Source: Trichobilharzia regenti
Taxonomy: Eukaryota; Platyhelminthes; Trematoda; Strigeidida; Schistosomatidae
Direction of reading: 5' to 3'
Assembly (NCBI GenBank): GCA_944472135.2
Contig: OX235262.1
Coordinates: forward strand, 82,744,903 to 82,808,902
Length of the DNA stretch: 64,000 bases
Positions 1 through 9,126 of this stretch are shown here, piece after piece (positions within the stretch are counted from its first letter, which is position 1; each line of letters opens with the position of its first letter). The translations under genes were made by a program, and so were the position numbers. Under the pieces are notes generated by a model. It ran no database searches and had not been told where the DNA came from. It was given only the letters and a program-made list of their open reading frames with translations.

Positions 1-582
1 TGAGTTTTATAGTGTTACATACTAACGGTTAGTTCAAGTTTATGGTGGTATACAACAACAAAATATAGAATAACAGAATAAAAATATAAAATCAGGGCGA
101 AACGAATGATAATGATCTTCACACCTATATAGGGTAATGTTGGGAATTGAAACTGAAAAAGTTAAATCCAAACGCCAAAGTACATAAAAAATGTAGAAGA
201 AAAGAGGAAGTATAATAATACTTATTTATGCTGTAGCGGTAAATAATTCCCAAAAATTATTGACCATAGGAATCATCAGTGAACATTGAATGCTGACCCT
301 TAGAGTTTAAGTCGACTTGCTTAGCTGAGGGCTTCCGGTCAAGCATTCCCGCCATTTGGTACTCCGTCGTGTCACTTTCGTGCCCGATCACCAGCCAGCT
401 TAGCTTCCGCTTCAGTACACGATTTGGCTGCAAAATATATCTCGTAATTTGGAAGATCAACTCTGGTCTTTGGCTTTGCCTTTGGTACACGAGAAACGAA
501 TACTGTAGAAGTTGTTGGTATAAGATCTTGCGTTAGTATACTCCGCATAATTCGCGAACGTCAATACCGTCAACCTCTAAAC
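1..582 (+). other. Non-coding leader or possible 5' LTR of gypsy copy 1
   Basis: No protein-like frame is visible. The stretch lies directly upstream of a primer-binding-like site and a degenerate gypsy gag, so it probably holds part or all of that element's 5' LTR. I cannot confirm this: no matching 3' LTR is visible in the window, because the element's right end is cut by BEL sequence near 4.5 kb. A 77-codon minus-strand frame at 257-490 has no recognisable domain. Confidence 0.3.
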
Positions 583-600
583 TGGTGAGCCCAACCGCGA
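583..600 (+). promoter_or_regulatory. Primer-binding-site-like sequence of gypsy copy 1
   Basis: TGGTGAGCCCAACCGCGA begins with TGG, as expected where a tRNA 3' CCA end anneals to prime reverse transcription. It sits 10 bases before the gag frame. The priming tRNA was not identified. Position and first three bases are the only support. Confidence 0.3.
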
Positions 601-609
601 ACTTCATCT

Positions 610-1263
610 TTGATAAATACGCAGATAAACCCAGTGAGTTCATTCCTTTTGTATTTGTTCTTGCACTATATTGTGACCGGCATATATTTCGTCATGAGTT
701 ATCCTAGTCCCAAGGTCATTCATATTCGCTCAACTGTCAAAACCATTCAGTTAGTATCATACTGGCCAGATAATGCTGAAACGTGGTTTCAGATAGCTGA
801 GTCTGATTTTTGTGAGCATGGGATAACCGATCAATGTTCACAGTTCCTCGCAGTTATTCAGGCCCTACCGCGGGAATTCAGCAGGTGCGTTACTGTGTAG
901 ATGTCGAGTCCCGAGGTAAGTAACTCGTACGAGTTGCTCAAAGAATCCCTCAAGAGAAACGTTCTCGCGGGTCTACAACGTCTGGACGAATTATTCCATA
1001 ACATCGAGTTAGGCGATCAGTCAGCCGTGAGCATGCTGACAAGAATGAGAGAGGTTATTGGCCAAAGTCAGTTCAGAGAACTCTTCTTATCCAAGTTGTT
1101 ACAGTCAGTACAGACTGTGCTGGTGACACTTCAGGGTGTTCTTATGGATGACTTGGCAATTTCTGCAGATAAAATTCTGGAAATGGCGAAACGGCCAGTT
1201 ACTAAGATATGCTCAGTTACCGAACGGACTTCGAGTAAGGAAACTGCAGTGATAGAGATATGA
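610..1263 (+). pseudogene. Ty3/gypsy gag remnant (copy 1, CsRn1/Boudicca-like)
   Basis: Degenerate capsid-type Gag. One reading frame runs from 610 to 1263 but is broken by an in-frame TAG at 898-900. The first part carries the pattern Y-W-P-D-N-A-E-T-W-F followed by GITDQCSQF, the capsid signature typical of trematode CsRn1-like gypsy elements. The second part has ELGDQSAVSMLTRM and LFLSKLLQSVQ, matching the later helices of the same domain. No zinc knuckle is recognisable before the stop at 1261. The protease remnant follows. I am confident of the gypsy gag identity; the exact family is an inference from remembered motif similarity. Confidence 0.75.
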
Positions 1264-1289
1264 AACTCCACCACATCCATGATGTGATC

Positions 1290-1850
1290 AGCTAGACTCT
1301 ATATTTAGTCGGCACAGGCGCCGAAGTCAGCGTCCTTCCTGCTACAGAGGTAGATCCGAAGAAAGAGCCTACCTTCAATTTATAGGCAGCAAATGGAAAA
1401 ACAATTGCAAACTTTGGCAGGAAATACCTCTATCTGACCGTAGGTTTACGCAACCTTGTTCAGTGGATTTTCCTCCTCGCTGACGTCACAATGCCCATCA
1501 TTGGCACGGAACTGCTTAATCATCATGATTTACTCGTAGACTTCCGTGGAAAACGACTGATTGATAATACTACAAGTCTGTCTATCAAAGGCATCACCCA
1601 CACATGCCCCAGCTTGTCAGTGGTTAAGATAAAGGCAATCCTTTACCCAACTTTTCAACCAATTGTTGATAAATATCCGGAGCTTGATTGCCCGTCGAAT
1701 GACCTACCGTGCATAACCAGCAATGTTATGCACCAGATCATAGCCTCAGGACATCCCGTGACATCTAAAACACGACGACCTCCTCCCGACAAACTAAATA
1801 TCACTAGGAATGAGTTCTACCTTATGCTCACCCTTGGCATCATTTGATCA
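1290..1850 (+). pseudogene. Gypsy copy 1 protease remnant with lost catalytic Asp
   Basis: This would be the retroelement aspartic protease that matures Gag-Pol. The frame reads LVGTGAEVSVLP, where the family has DTGA: the codon at 1311-1313 is GGC (Gly), so the catalytic aspartate is missing. An in-frame TAG follows near 1383. The second half (MPIIGTELLNHHDLLVDF, from 1491) is the usual C-terminal I-G-x-D/E-hydrophobic stretch. The frame then runs on through a TGA at 1848 into reverse transcriptase, so decay here is by point mutation rather than frameshift. Confidence 0.7.
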
Positions 1851-2660
1851 TCAAATAGCCCATGGGCATCCCTACTGCATATGGCACCGAAAAAGGATAG
1901 CAACGATTGCTGACCCGCCGGTGATTACCGGCGAGTCAACACCAAAACAGCCCTTGATTGCTATCCATTGCTTCACATACACGACTTGACGGCAACATTA
2001 GCTGGCGCAACTATATTCTCTAAAATCGACTTGGTTAAAGCGTATAACCAAATCCCGATGGCGACAGAAGATATCCCGAAAACGGCTATCATTACGCCTT
2101 TTGGACTTTTCGAATTTCTACGTATGCCATTCAGTCTCCGGAATGCAGCCCAAACATTCCAACGCTTGATCGATGAAGTATTTCGCGCTCTCGACTTTGT
2201 ATACGCATACTTAGACGACTGCTTCATTGCAAGTACAGACAAGGAAACTCACCTTAGGCACTTGGACCAGGCATTTGAAAAGTTACGCCAACATGGCGTT
2301 ACCATCAATATTCCAAAGTTTCAGATGGGCGTTGACTCACTCGACTTCCTGGGTCACACCATTGACTGCAAGGGTACTCGTCCACTGGCTACTAAAGTCG
2401 ACGCTATACTGAACTTTCCAGAGCCACAGACAGTGAAAGGTCTCCGCACTTTTGACGGCTTGGTAAGTTATTACCGACGGTTCATCCCCAACTGCGCCCC
2501 TCTGACTCAGCCATTGACAGACCTTCTTCGAAGGAACAACAAGTCTATCGAACTCGATGCGTCTGCTCGAAATGCTTTTACCCAGCTTAAGAAAGCTATT
2601 GCGAATGCCACACTTCTGATGTATCAGGATCCAAGGGCACCGCTTAAATATCCCGGTTGA
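1851..2660 (+). pseudogene. Gypsy copy 1 reverse transcriptase
   Basis: Reverse transcriptase domain. The longest open part is 1968-2660. Visible motifs are IFSKIDLVKAYNQIP (first catalytic Asp block), FGLFEFLRMPFSLRNAAQTFQR, VYAYLDDCF (YxDD active site, intact), FLGHTIDCKGTRP, and the connection-domain block TVKGLRTFDGLVSYYRRFIP. Upstream, YRRVNTKTALDCYPL matches the preceding RT block but is separated by TGA codons. After about 2645 the frame shifts into RNase H. The element cannot make an intact polyprotein. Confidence 0.9.
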
Positions 2661-2953
2661 TGCATCAAACACTGCAATCGGCGCAGTCCTACAACAGCTA
2701 GTTAACAAAAAGTGGCTACCACTCGCCTTTTTCTCCAGGCGCCTTCAATTAGCTGAAACGAAGTACACCACATTCATACTGTGCTATACGTCATTTTTGA
2801 CATTCAGTGGGAGGTCGTGAATTCATAATTTTCACTGACCACAAACCTCTAACGTACTCTCTGAACTCAACATCAGATAAGTATTCACCTAGGGAATCCC
2901 GATAACTGGATTACGTTTCACCGTGTACATCGGATATTCACCGTGTATCCGGA
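2645..2953 (+). pseudogene. Gypsy copy 1 RNase H remnant
   Basis: In a shifted frame the sequence gives VDASNTAIGAVLQQ and then LAFFSRRLQLAETKYTTF, the start of the gypsy RNase H domain (catalytic Asp in VDAS). Beyond about 2800 stops and indels destroy it; IIFTDHKPLT-like DNA is still discernible around 2826-2850. It bridges RT and integrase in the normal gypsy order. Confidence 0.7.
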
Positions 2954-3448
2954 GTGAACAACACTGTGACAGATGCCTTGTCGCTCCTTTGTTCCTTCAT
3001 CCAAATCGACGGCATAGACCTTGTAAAACTGGCTCGTCTTCAAAAACAAGATATCAAGCTTCAACATGAGCTGCCGAAAACAACTCTGCAAATAGCCGAG
3101 GAAACCTTAAGTATGGCAGGAGATACTATTCTATGCGACGTTTCTATGAGTACTCCTCGCCCCATCGTGCCTAAAAGTTATCACCGTAACGCCTTCAATA
3201 CGTTTTATGGCTTATCCCACTCGGGTATTCGAATTACGGTAAAGCTCGTAACCAGTCGATTTTGTTGGCCTGGCATTAATAAGGAAGTAAGGGAATGGGC
3301 ACACACGTGCTTAACTCGCCAAAAGTGCAAGGTAATAAGACACACCAAAAGCCCACTTGGCACCTTTCTTCTCCCTGACGCTCGTTTTGAACACGTCCAT
3401 ATAGATTTCGCTGGATCCTTTCCTATCATGGATATACTTATATCTTGA
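2954..3448 (+). pseudogene. Gypsy copy 1 integrase, zinc-binding and start of core
   Basis: Integrase N-terminal half. A degenerate HHCC module is visible: GLSHSGIRITVKLVTSRFCWPG followed by CLTRQKC. Then comes the start of the catalytic core, FEHVHIDFAGSFP, which contains the first catalytic Asp. The frame stops at 3446-3448 shortly after. The remainder of the core lies shifted downstream. Domain order after RT and RNase H marks this as Ty3/gypsy rather than copia. Confidence 0.8.
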
Positions 3449-3970
3449 CCTGCATCTATCGATTCCCACGATGGCCTGAAGCAGTACCCATCAAGGACGT
3501 ATCTGCTGAAACAGTCACACGCGTCTTTGTAGAAAAGACAGATCGCAAACTTTGGATGCCCATCTCCCATAACAAGTGATCGCGGGCGGCAATTTGAAGG
3601 CGGCTTATTCTTCGCCCTAACTAAGATCATAGGCTGCATGCGTTTTCGAACAACAGCCTACCATCCTCAAGCTAATGGTATGGTAGAACGTCTACACAGG
3701 TAGTTGAAAGCTGGTCTGTCAGCTGCAAGCAACACCCACTGGACTGAATCCCTTCCGTTAGTTCTTCTAGGGTACGAAACATCCCGAAAAGCGATGCTGG
3801 TTTTACTAGCATCGAGCTAGTATATGGCACGGCACTACGACTACCTGGTGAATTTGTTTCTCCCTCGAGCTTCCCACCAGCGGCTGATCACGCTTCACAC
3901 ATCATCAACCTTACAAATCCAATGCGATCAGTTAAACCTGCTCCACTTCGACCACAGTCCATAGACGATT
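3449..3970 (+). pseudogene. Gypsy copy 1 integrase core remnant
   Basis: Conceptual translation in changing frames gives RFPRWPEAVPIKDVSAETVTR and then TTAYHPQANGMVERLHR, the block carrying the third catalytic residue (Glu) of the DDE core. Stops and frameshifts occur throughout, including just after MVERLHR. The piece with the second Asp is too eroded to place with certainty. Confidence 0.65.
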
Positions 3971-4267
3971 TTGTTTGAAAACTTCTTCACACGTATTTGT
4001 TCGTATTCTGTGGGTAGACCTCTGAAACCCCCATATGACGTACCATATAAAGTCATTAAACGTATGGATAAATTCTTTGTCTTAGACAAACTAGGCCGTG
4101 AACACAGTGTCAGAATCGACCGTCTGAAACCGGCTTACTTGAAAGGTAAACGTATTAGCCTAGACCTGGACGTACCCAATAAACCACAAGTAGTGAAATA
4201 TAATTTAGTCTTCGGAGAACTCACTGGCACGACTAAAGATACCAAACATCCTGTTGAGCCCCCCTAA
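3971..4267 (+). pseudogene. Gypsy copy 1 integrase C-terminal tail
   Basis: An open stretch of 98 codons ends the pol region. It contains PYDVPYKVIKRMDKFFVLD and RIDRLKPAYLKG, resembling the GPY/F-type C-terminal module of gypsy integrases. No chromodomain is seen. The stop at 4265-4267 is probably the original pol terminus or close to it. Confidence 0.65.
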
Positions 4268-4500
4268 AAAACGCGTTCTAGACGCACCGTAAGATTCGCA
4301 GAACACCTTCACACATATATCACATAACTAAGTGTGCGAATCAGCCAACTCATTTGATTGAGGTATTAATTAATCTTTCTCTTTAAAAACAGCAATCTTT
4401 ATACAAAGCATCACTGAAAACAAGTAAAAAAGGTTTTTTCAAAAATAGCACACCTTACATGCATTCAAAAATTAGATGTTAACTGTTGAAATCCACGTCT
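4268..4500. other. Non-coding 3' flank of gypsy copy 1
   Basis: AT-rich sequence with no frame. It should contain the polypurine tract and start of the 3' LTR of the gypsy copy, but neither can be identified; the element appears to be cut at about 4500 by the BEL-type LTR that follows. Confidence 0.3.
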
Positions 4501-4827
4501 TACTACGCTGGACCTCACCCTGTCCCTGGAAGACTTTCAGAAACAATGTGTAATAACCAACGCGAAAAACCAGAACACAGATCGGCGACTTGAGAATCCT
4601 TTATTCTTACGCCAATATGTAACCAACAATAAGGTTATTACACACAACGTCCAAGAATAAATGTTATAACAATGAATCACGATAATACTTCTGATAGTTT
4701 TCCGTCCTCCACTGAACAGCGAACGACGAGACGATGACTGGTGTATTGATGACTCCTGCGAAAGATATGACATTGGGTTTGAGCAAACAACAATGAATTG
4801 ATCGTTCAATCTTCAACTACATTGACA
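4501..4827 (-). repeat. BEL/Pao-type LTR, subfamily B (3' LTR of minus-strand element)
   Basis: It aligns end to end, at much lower identity, with the subfamily A LTRs at 10127, 12748, 16172 and 19597, and closely with the copy at 20935-21258. Read on the minus strand it starts TGTCAATG. It is preceded by a purine-rich GCCGGGGAG, which would be the polypurine tract, so this is the 3' LTR of a minus-strand element. A reverse-complemented AATAAA lies in the poly(A) region near 4597. The right edge is firm; the left edge is set where similarity to the second B copy begins. Confidence 0.65.
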
Positions 4828-5794
4828 CTCCCCGGCAAAAAAGGGATCCAACCCCTTTTTCCATCACGACCAATACACGTTTACTTGGATGCCATTGCGA
4901 GAACCTGGGTCACATGGACAGAGCTGAAATGGAAAACAAACAGAAAAGCCAACACACCACAAGCATACCCACAGCACAATCTCACACATCAATGACGACC
5001 TGCGCCTTCCAGTTAAAGGCATCTTCTTGACACATCCTCTTGCAACACAATCGCCACTTGCTAGAATGACTCTTGCAGAGCGCAACGTGACCATAGCGGC
5101 ACCTCATGATACTCTTCGCACATCCTCTTATCTATTCACTACCAATTACCACTGCAATTGCTTGTCACTCATTCTGCCTCAATTCTAGTAATGGTGACGT
5201 ATGCAAGCCTCAATCGTCTACACTCTCGCTCCCCGGCCTAAATAGAAACACACATTCTCAATCATTGATTCCACATCTAATCCTTATCTCCATGTGCATG
5301 TCGTTCTCATCACCAGCCCCCCTTCGGCGTATGGGACCCATCTGCTGTCTTTAACATCAATCAATTCATTCACGAATGCAGAAGACTAGAAACAACTTCA
5401 GAAGTAAGCACGACGACAATTTTAACAAAATTGTGCATAACAACGAGTAAACACATTGAATCCAAAAACACTAATTGGTATGACACACTACACGTATATA
5501 CAAACGGTACACATAACCTCGCAGATCATGTCTTGGTGGAATTCCTTTGAAGAATAGCAGGACATACACCAGTACGCCTGCAACCCTTCTCAGGTTGATG
5601 GCACAAGTGGAAGACGTCCGGACCCAAAAAAATTACCGACAATTAGATGAAAGATTATACCGATTCAGTATATACAACATGAACATGTGTACAAAATAAC
5701 ACCTCAAGTACGATGGGCTGCGCACCAACGTACCACCCTTGAAGAATTGTAGGACTCACAGCAGTACGCCTACAACCCTTCTCAGGTTGACACC
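4828..5794 (-). other. 3' internal region of BEL element B
   Basis: Non-coding or weakly coding interior between the 3' LTR and the gag-frame tail. The block up to about 5220 is nearly identical to 13092-13480 and 16516-16900 of the A units, then similarity drops. Within it a 76-codon minus-strand frame (4864-5094) is conserved with only a few changes in A and B. It has a hydrophobic, Cys-rich segment LMCEIVLWVCLWCVGF. I cannot tell whether that frame is expressed, because the whole DNA block is conserved. Confidence 0.45.
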
Positions 5795-6195
5795 CTAGGT
5801 TGGAAAATCGTCACAGAGTCTATTTGCTGACCTCCTTCTATCATCCATACCCTCAACTCTGAACGGTAACACGCCCATGTCATCGTATCGTGGGATATAA
5901 ATGACTAACAAACATGCGACGTATCTGACCAACCAAGCGTGGGCACAGGGTAATTTACACCAAAGATAATAACTTTCAAATAGCAACTTGAAACTTGGAA
6001 GGCCTTTATTCGTACGAGTAAGTTTAACAATTGCAATCTCATACACAGTCGGCTTATCCTCACTAAACTGACCATCGACATTCGTCCTTTCAAAAATACC
6101 TATACTAGCAAAGTCATAGCATAAGGCACGTGAGTTCATGGACGTCCCTTTCATTGTGGATGACGATACCAACGACGACTGAGTGATACAAGTTG
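5795..6195 (-). pseudogene. Conserved gag-frame tail of BEL element B
   Basis: An open minus-strand frame of about 125 codons ends LCDDFPT-stop. The same protein is encoded in the A units (14140-14496 and 17598-17921), with many substitutions but the same frame over most of its length, for instance NGQFSEDKP and YYLWCKL in both. In A the frame lies directly downstream of the gag frame, so this is the C-terminal part of a long Gag-like product or a separate small protein. No known domain is recognised. Its upstream continuation was displaced to beyond 9127 by the Penelope-like insertion. Confidence 0.55.
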
Positions 6196-6256
6196 ATGAT
6201 TTTGATGTGGTTTTGTTCTCTGAGCTGGATAGTTAGTTTGCGAAGCTTTCATCACC

Positions 6257-8296
6257 TTACTGGGTGACATCTTCAGCGCATACTTCAAATTGAAGTGAGC
6301 TTTTAGGTTTCTCCACGAGTTTATTAATCATTCCTCCTGGTGACCTTGGACGTGATTGGTTGTTTATGTATGTTTTCACACCTTCTAGGTTACTTGTGTT
6401 GGAACTGATTGTTTCTGTGACTTGAACTTTGGCCAATCGTGTGTGAAGTTTCTTTCTTATTGGTTGATAAATTTTGTCTATCTCGATGTGTCTATTGATT
6501 GATGATTCACTGGAATGCCAAGCTTCTAAAAATTCTCTAGCATTCTTGTTATTTCCTTTGTCTAATATTTGAACGTTGTCCCAGTCGAATTGATGTCCGT
6601 GGTTGTCTGTGTGTAGTGAAATGAGGGAGTGGATATCATGTCTTTTGACGGCTAGCTTATGTTCGTGGATACGAAGACGAAGGGGACGTCCACTTTGGCC
6701 AATGTAGTGTTTTTCACAGTTGTTACAGTTTATTTTGTAGATGATGTTGGTTTTGTCTTCTTTTGCTGTTGAGTCTTTTGGTTGACATAGAATTGAGTGC
6801 AGCGACTTTGTTGGTTTGTGTACGACGTCAATTCCTAAAGGTTTGAAGAGTCTTTTAGTGATTTCTGAGATATCCTTTATATATGGTAAGGCGATTTTCT
6901 TTGTGTTTTCCTTGGTGGCTTTTGTTTTGGTAGGTTGGCTTGGGGGTATATGTCTCTTGATGAAATTCCGGGGATATCCATTCTTTTGGAAGACGTCCAT
7001 GAGATACTTTTCTTCAATTTTTCTTAAGGTGGGAGTGCTGCAGTGAGTCCTTGCTCTCTTGAATAGTGTTTGTATGCAGTTCCTTTTGTGTGCTATTGGG
7101 TTGTTGCTGTTGTAATTCAGTATTTGGTCTGTGTGAGTTGATTTCCTATAAACTTGAGTTTCTAATTCTCCTGTAGTTGTTCGCCTGACTAAGACGTCCA
7201 AAAATGGTATTTTGTTCTCGGATTCCTCTTCTCTTGTGAATTTGATGTCGTTGAAGACGTTGTTTATTAAGTTGTGAGTTTTGTCTAATTCGTTTCTTTT
7301 GATTATTACAAATGTGTCGTCGACGTAGCGTATCCAAATCTTGGGTTTGATCTTTGGTAGAATTATGTTTTCGAGTCTTTGCATCACTGCTTCTGCAATC
7401 AAACCTGATATTGGCGATCCCATGGGTGTTCCTTTGACTTGTTCATATATTTGGCCGTTGAATTGGAAGTATGTTGTTAGGCATAGATTTATGCATTCCA
7501 TCCAGCTTGTGTGTTGCATTTTTGATTGTTGTGGAAGTTGTTCGTCGTTGCTAAGTAATTGCTCCATGGTTTCTTTTGCTAGTTTTTGTCCGATAGAGGT
7601 ATATAATGCTGTCACGTCGAAGGATACCATTATTTCTTGTTCATCTATTTGGATGTCTCTGATTTTCTCTAGGAATTGGATAGCAGAGTTGATGGAGTGA
7701 TCACAGGATTCCGTTAGGTGTTTTAGTTTTCTGTATAATTCCTTGGACAAATTATATGTTGGAGTTCCTGGGAGTGATACAATTGGTCGTAACGGGATAT
7801 TTGCCTTGTGTATTTTGGGTCTGCCGTAGAATCGAGGTAGGACTGGTCCATTGGATTTCATTCGCCATTGGTCTTGTTTTGTGATCTGTCCAGTTTTGCT
7901 GAGCTTGTTTAAGGTCCTTTGGATGCGGTTGTCCAATGTTTGTATGGGATTTGTTGGGAGTTGTTGATATACATCTTCATCTTTGAGTAGTTCTTCAGCT
8001 TTCTTGGTGTATTCTTCTCTGTCCATGACTACTGTTGTTCTTCCTTTGTCGGCTGGTAAAATGACGATGTCCTTCCTATTTTTCAGCTTTTTGAGGGCCT
8101 TTAGTTCTTGAGAGTTGAGTTGTGTGTGTTGTCTTTTCTGTTTGACCATTGGTACAATTGTTTGGCGTATCTCTTCCTGTGTTTCCTCGTTCAAGTTTGA
8201 TGATTTGAGTAATGATTCAAGGGCAGCGAAGAAATCAGTTTTTGAAGCATCTCCGGTGTTGTAGTTTAATCCTTTTTGTAGTAGTTGTTGTTCCAT
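6257..8296 (-). CDS. Penelope-like reverse transcriptase with GIY-YIG endonuclease
   Basis: A 679-codon frame, uninterrupted. Penelope-like elements copy their RNA at a nick made by a GIY-YIG nuclease. In the RT part I see VILPADKGRTTVVMD, RFYGRPKIHK, VSFDVTALYTSI (first Asp), GTPMGSPISG and IRYVDDTFV (YVDD active site). A basic linker follows. About residues 515-600 form the GIY-YIG domain, with NIIYKINCNNC and HYIGQSGRPLRLRIHEH, then HGHQFDWDNVQIL and REFLEAWHS. The frame stays open 27 codons upstream of this ATG, through VVNLSKQPLSK, a block usual in the family. The true protein was therefore longer, and it is truncated at the inverted junction near 8378. Confidence 0.92.
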   Translation of the reverse strand: MEQQLLQKGLNYNTGDASKTDFFAALESLLKSSNLNEETQEEIRQTIVPMVKQKRQHTQLNSQELKALKKLKNRKDIVILPADKGRTTVVMDREEYTKKAEELLKDEDVYQQLPTNPIQTLDNRIQRTLNKLSKTGQITKQDQWRMKSNGPVLPRFYGRPKIHKANIPLRPIVSLPGTPTYNLSKELYRKLKHLTESCDHSINSAIQFLEKIRDIQIDEQEIMVSFDVTALYTSIGQKLAKETMEQLLSNDEQLPQQSKMQHTSWMECINLCLTTYFQFNGQIYEQVKGTPMGSPISGLIAEAVMQRLENIILPKIKPKIWIRYVDDTFVIIKRNELDKTHNLINNVFNDIKFTREEESENKIPFLDVLVRRTTTGELETQVYRKSTHTDQILNYNSNNPIAHKRNCIQTLFKRARTHCSTPTLRKIEEKYLMDVFQKNGYPRNFIKRHIPPSQPTKTKATKENTKKIALPYIKDISEITKRLFKPLGIDVVHKPTKSLHSILCQPKDSTAKEDKTNIIYKINCNNCEKHYIGQSGRPLRLRIHEHKLAVKRHDIHSLISLHTDNHGHQFDWDNVQILDKGNNKNAREFLEAWHSSESSINRHIEIDKIYQPIRKKLHTRLAKVQVTETISSNTSNLEGVKTYINNQSRPRSPGGMINKLVEKPKSSLQFEVCAEDVTQ

Positions 8297-8378
8297 TTTT
8301 GATAGTGGTTGTTTTGATAGGTTGACTACGCAGTCTATGGGCGTATTGTCTGGTTGTTGTTTTCTAATCTTGGCTAGC

Positions 8379-8911
8379 TATGTCAACCAAAAGACTCAAC
8401 AGCAAAAGAAGACAAAACCAACATCATCTACAAAATAAACTGTAACAACTGTGAAAAACACTACATTGGCCAAAGTGGACGTCCCCTTCGTCTTCGTATC
8501 CACAAACATAAGCTAGCCGTCAAAAGATATGATATCCACTCCCTCATTTCACTACACACAGACAACCACGGACATCAATTCGACTGGGACAACGTTCAAA
8601 TATTAGACAAAGGAAATAACAAGAATGCTAGAGAATTTTTAGAAGCTTGGCATTCCAGTGAATCATCAATCAATAGACACATCGAGATAGACAAAATTTA
8701 TCAACCAATAAGAAAGAAACTTCACACACGATTGGCCAAAGTTCAAGTCACAGAAACAATCAGTTCCAACACAAGTAACATAGAAGGTGTGAAAACATAC
8801 ATAAACAACCAATCACGTCCAAGGTCACCAGGAGGAATGATTAATAAACTCGTGGAGAAACCTAAAAGCTCACTTCAATTTGAAGTATGCGCTGAAGATG
8901 TCACCCAGTAA
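8379..8911 (+). pseudogene. Inverted partial Penelope copy (GIY-YIG part)
   Basis: Plus-strand duplicate of the last about 175 codons of the neighbouring minus-strand element, ending at the same stop (8909-8911). It contains the full GIY-YIG block HYIGQSGRPLRLRIH and no RT. Differences from the minus copy are few (for example ACGAAC to ACAAAC and ACCTAG to ACATAG), suggesting near-simultaneous origin. The frame is open but starts at the junction with no start codon in frame. Confidence 0.85.
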
Positions 8912-8922
8912 GGTGATGAAAG

Positions 8923-9065
8923 TGTTATACAGTAATGTTTACTGTAAACAGTAAACATTACATTACAGTAAACATTACTGTATAACACTGTGAGACTTTA
9001 TCAAAACAAAATTTACCCATAATGGAATTACACTCTACCACAGTGCACAAGTTTTATTCTTATAT
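8923..9065 (+). mobile_element. 143-bp insertion with hairpin and 14-bp target duplication
   Basis: The sequence TAAGGTGATGAAAG occurs at 8909-8922 and again at 9066-9079, exactly flanking 143 bp that interrupt the 3' UTR of the inverted Penelope copy. The insert opens with a perfect inverted repeat: arms 8922-8946 and 8964-8988, 25 nt each, with a 17-nt loop. Its distal part is similar to 51903-51995. No coding capacity. The duplication length and lack of terminal inverted repeats favour a retroposed or SINE-like element. Confidence 0.7.
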
Positions 9066-9126
9066 TAAGGTGATGAAAGCTTCGCAAACTAACTATCCAG
9101 CTCAGAGAACAAAACCACATCAAAAT

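Larger units (their letters stand above)
6199..9126. mobile_element. Penelope-like composite with inverted 3' ends
   Basis: Both ends carry the same roughly 60-bp Penelope 3' terminus in opposite orientation: 6199-6260 is the reverse complement of 9067-9126 (core GAAAGCTTCGCAAACTAAC). Between them lie a long minus-strand RT/GIY-YIG copy and a shorter plus-strand copy of the GIY-YIG part, joined head to head at about 8378. The flanks are two parts of one BEL B gag region: ATACAAGTTGATGA on the left matches ATACAAGTTGGTGA near 9155 on the right, with about 30 unexplained bases between the right terminus and that match. Confidence 0.8.

Noticed and set aside
7341..7700. 119-codon plus-strand frame with hydrophobic stretches
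   Set aside because: Antisense shadow of the Penelope-like RT frame.
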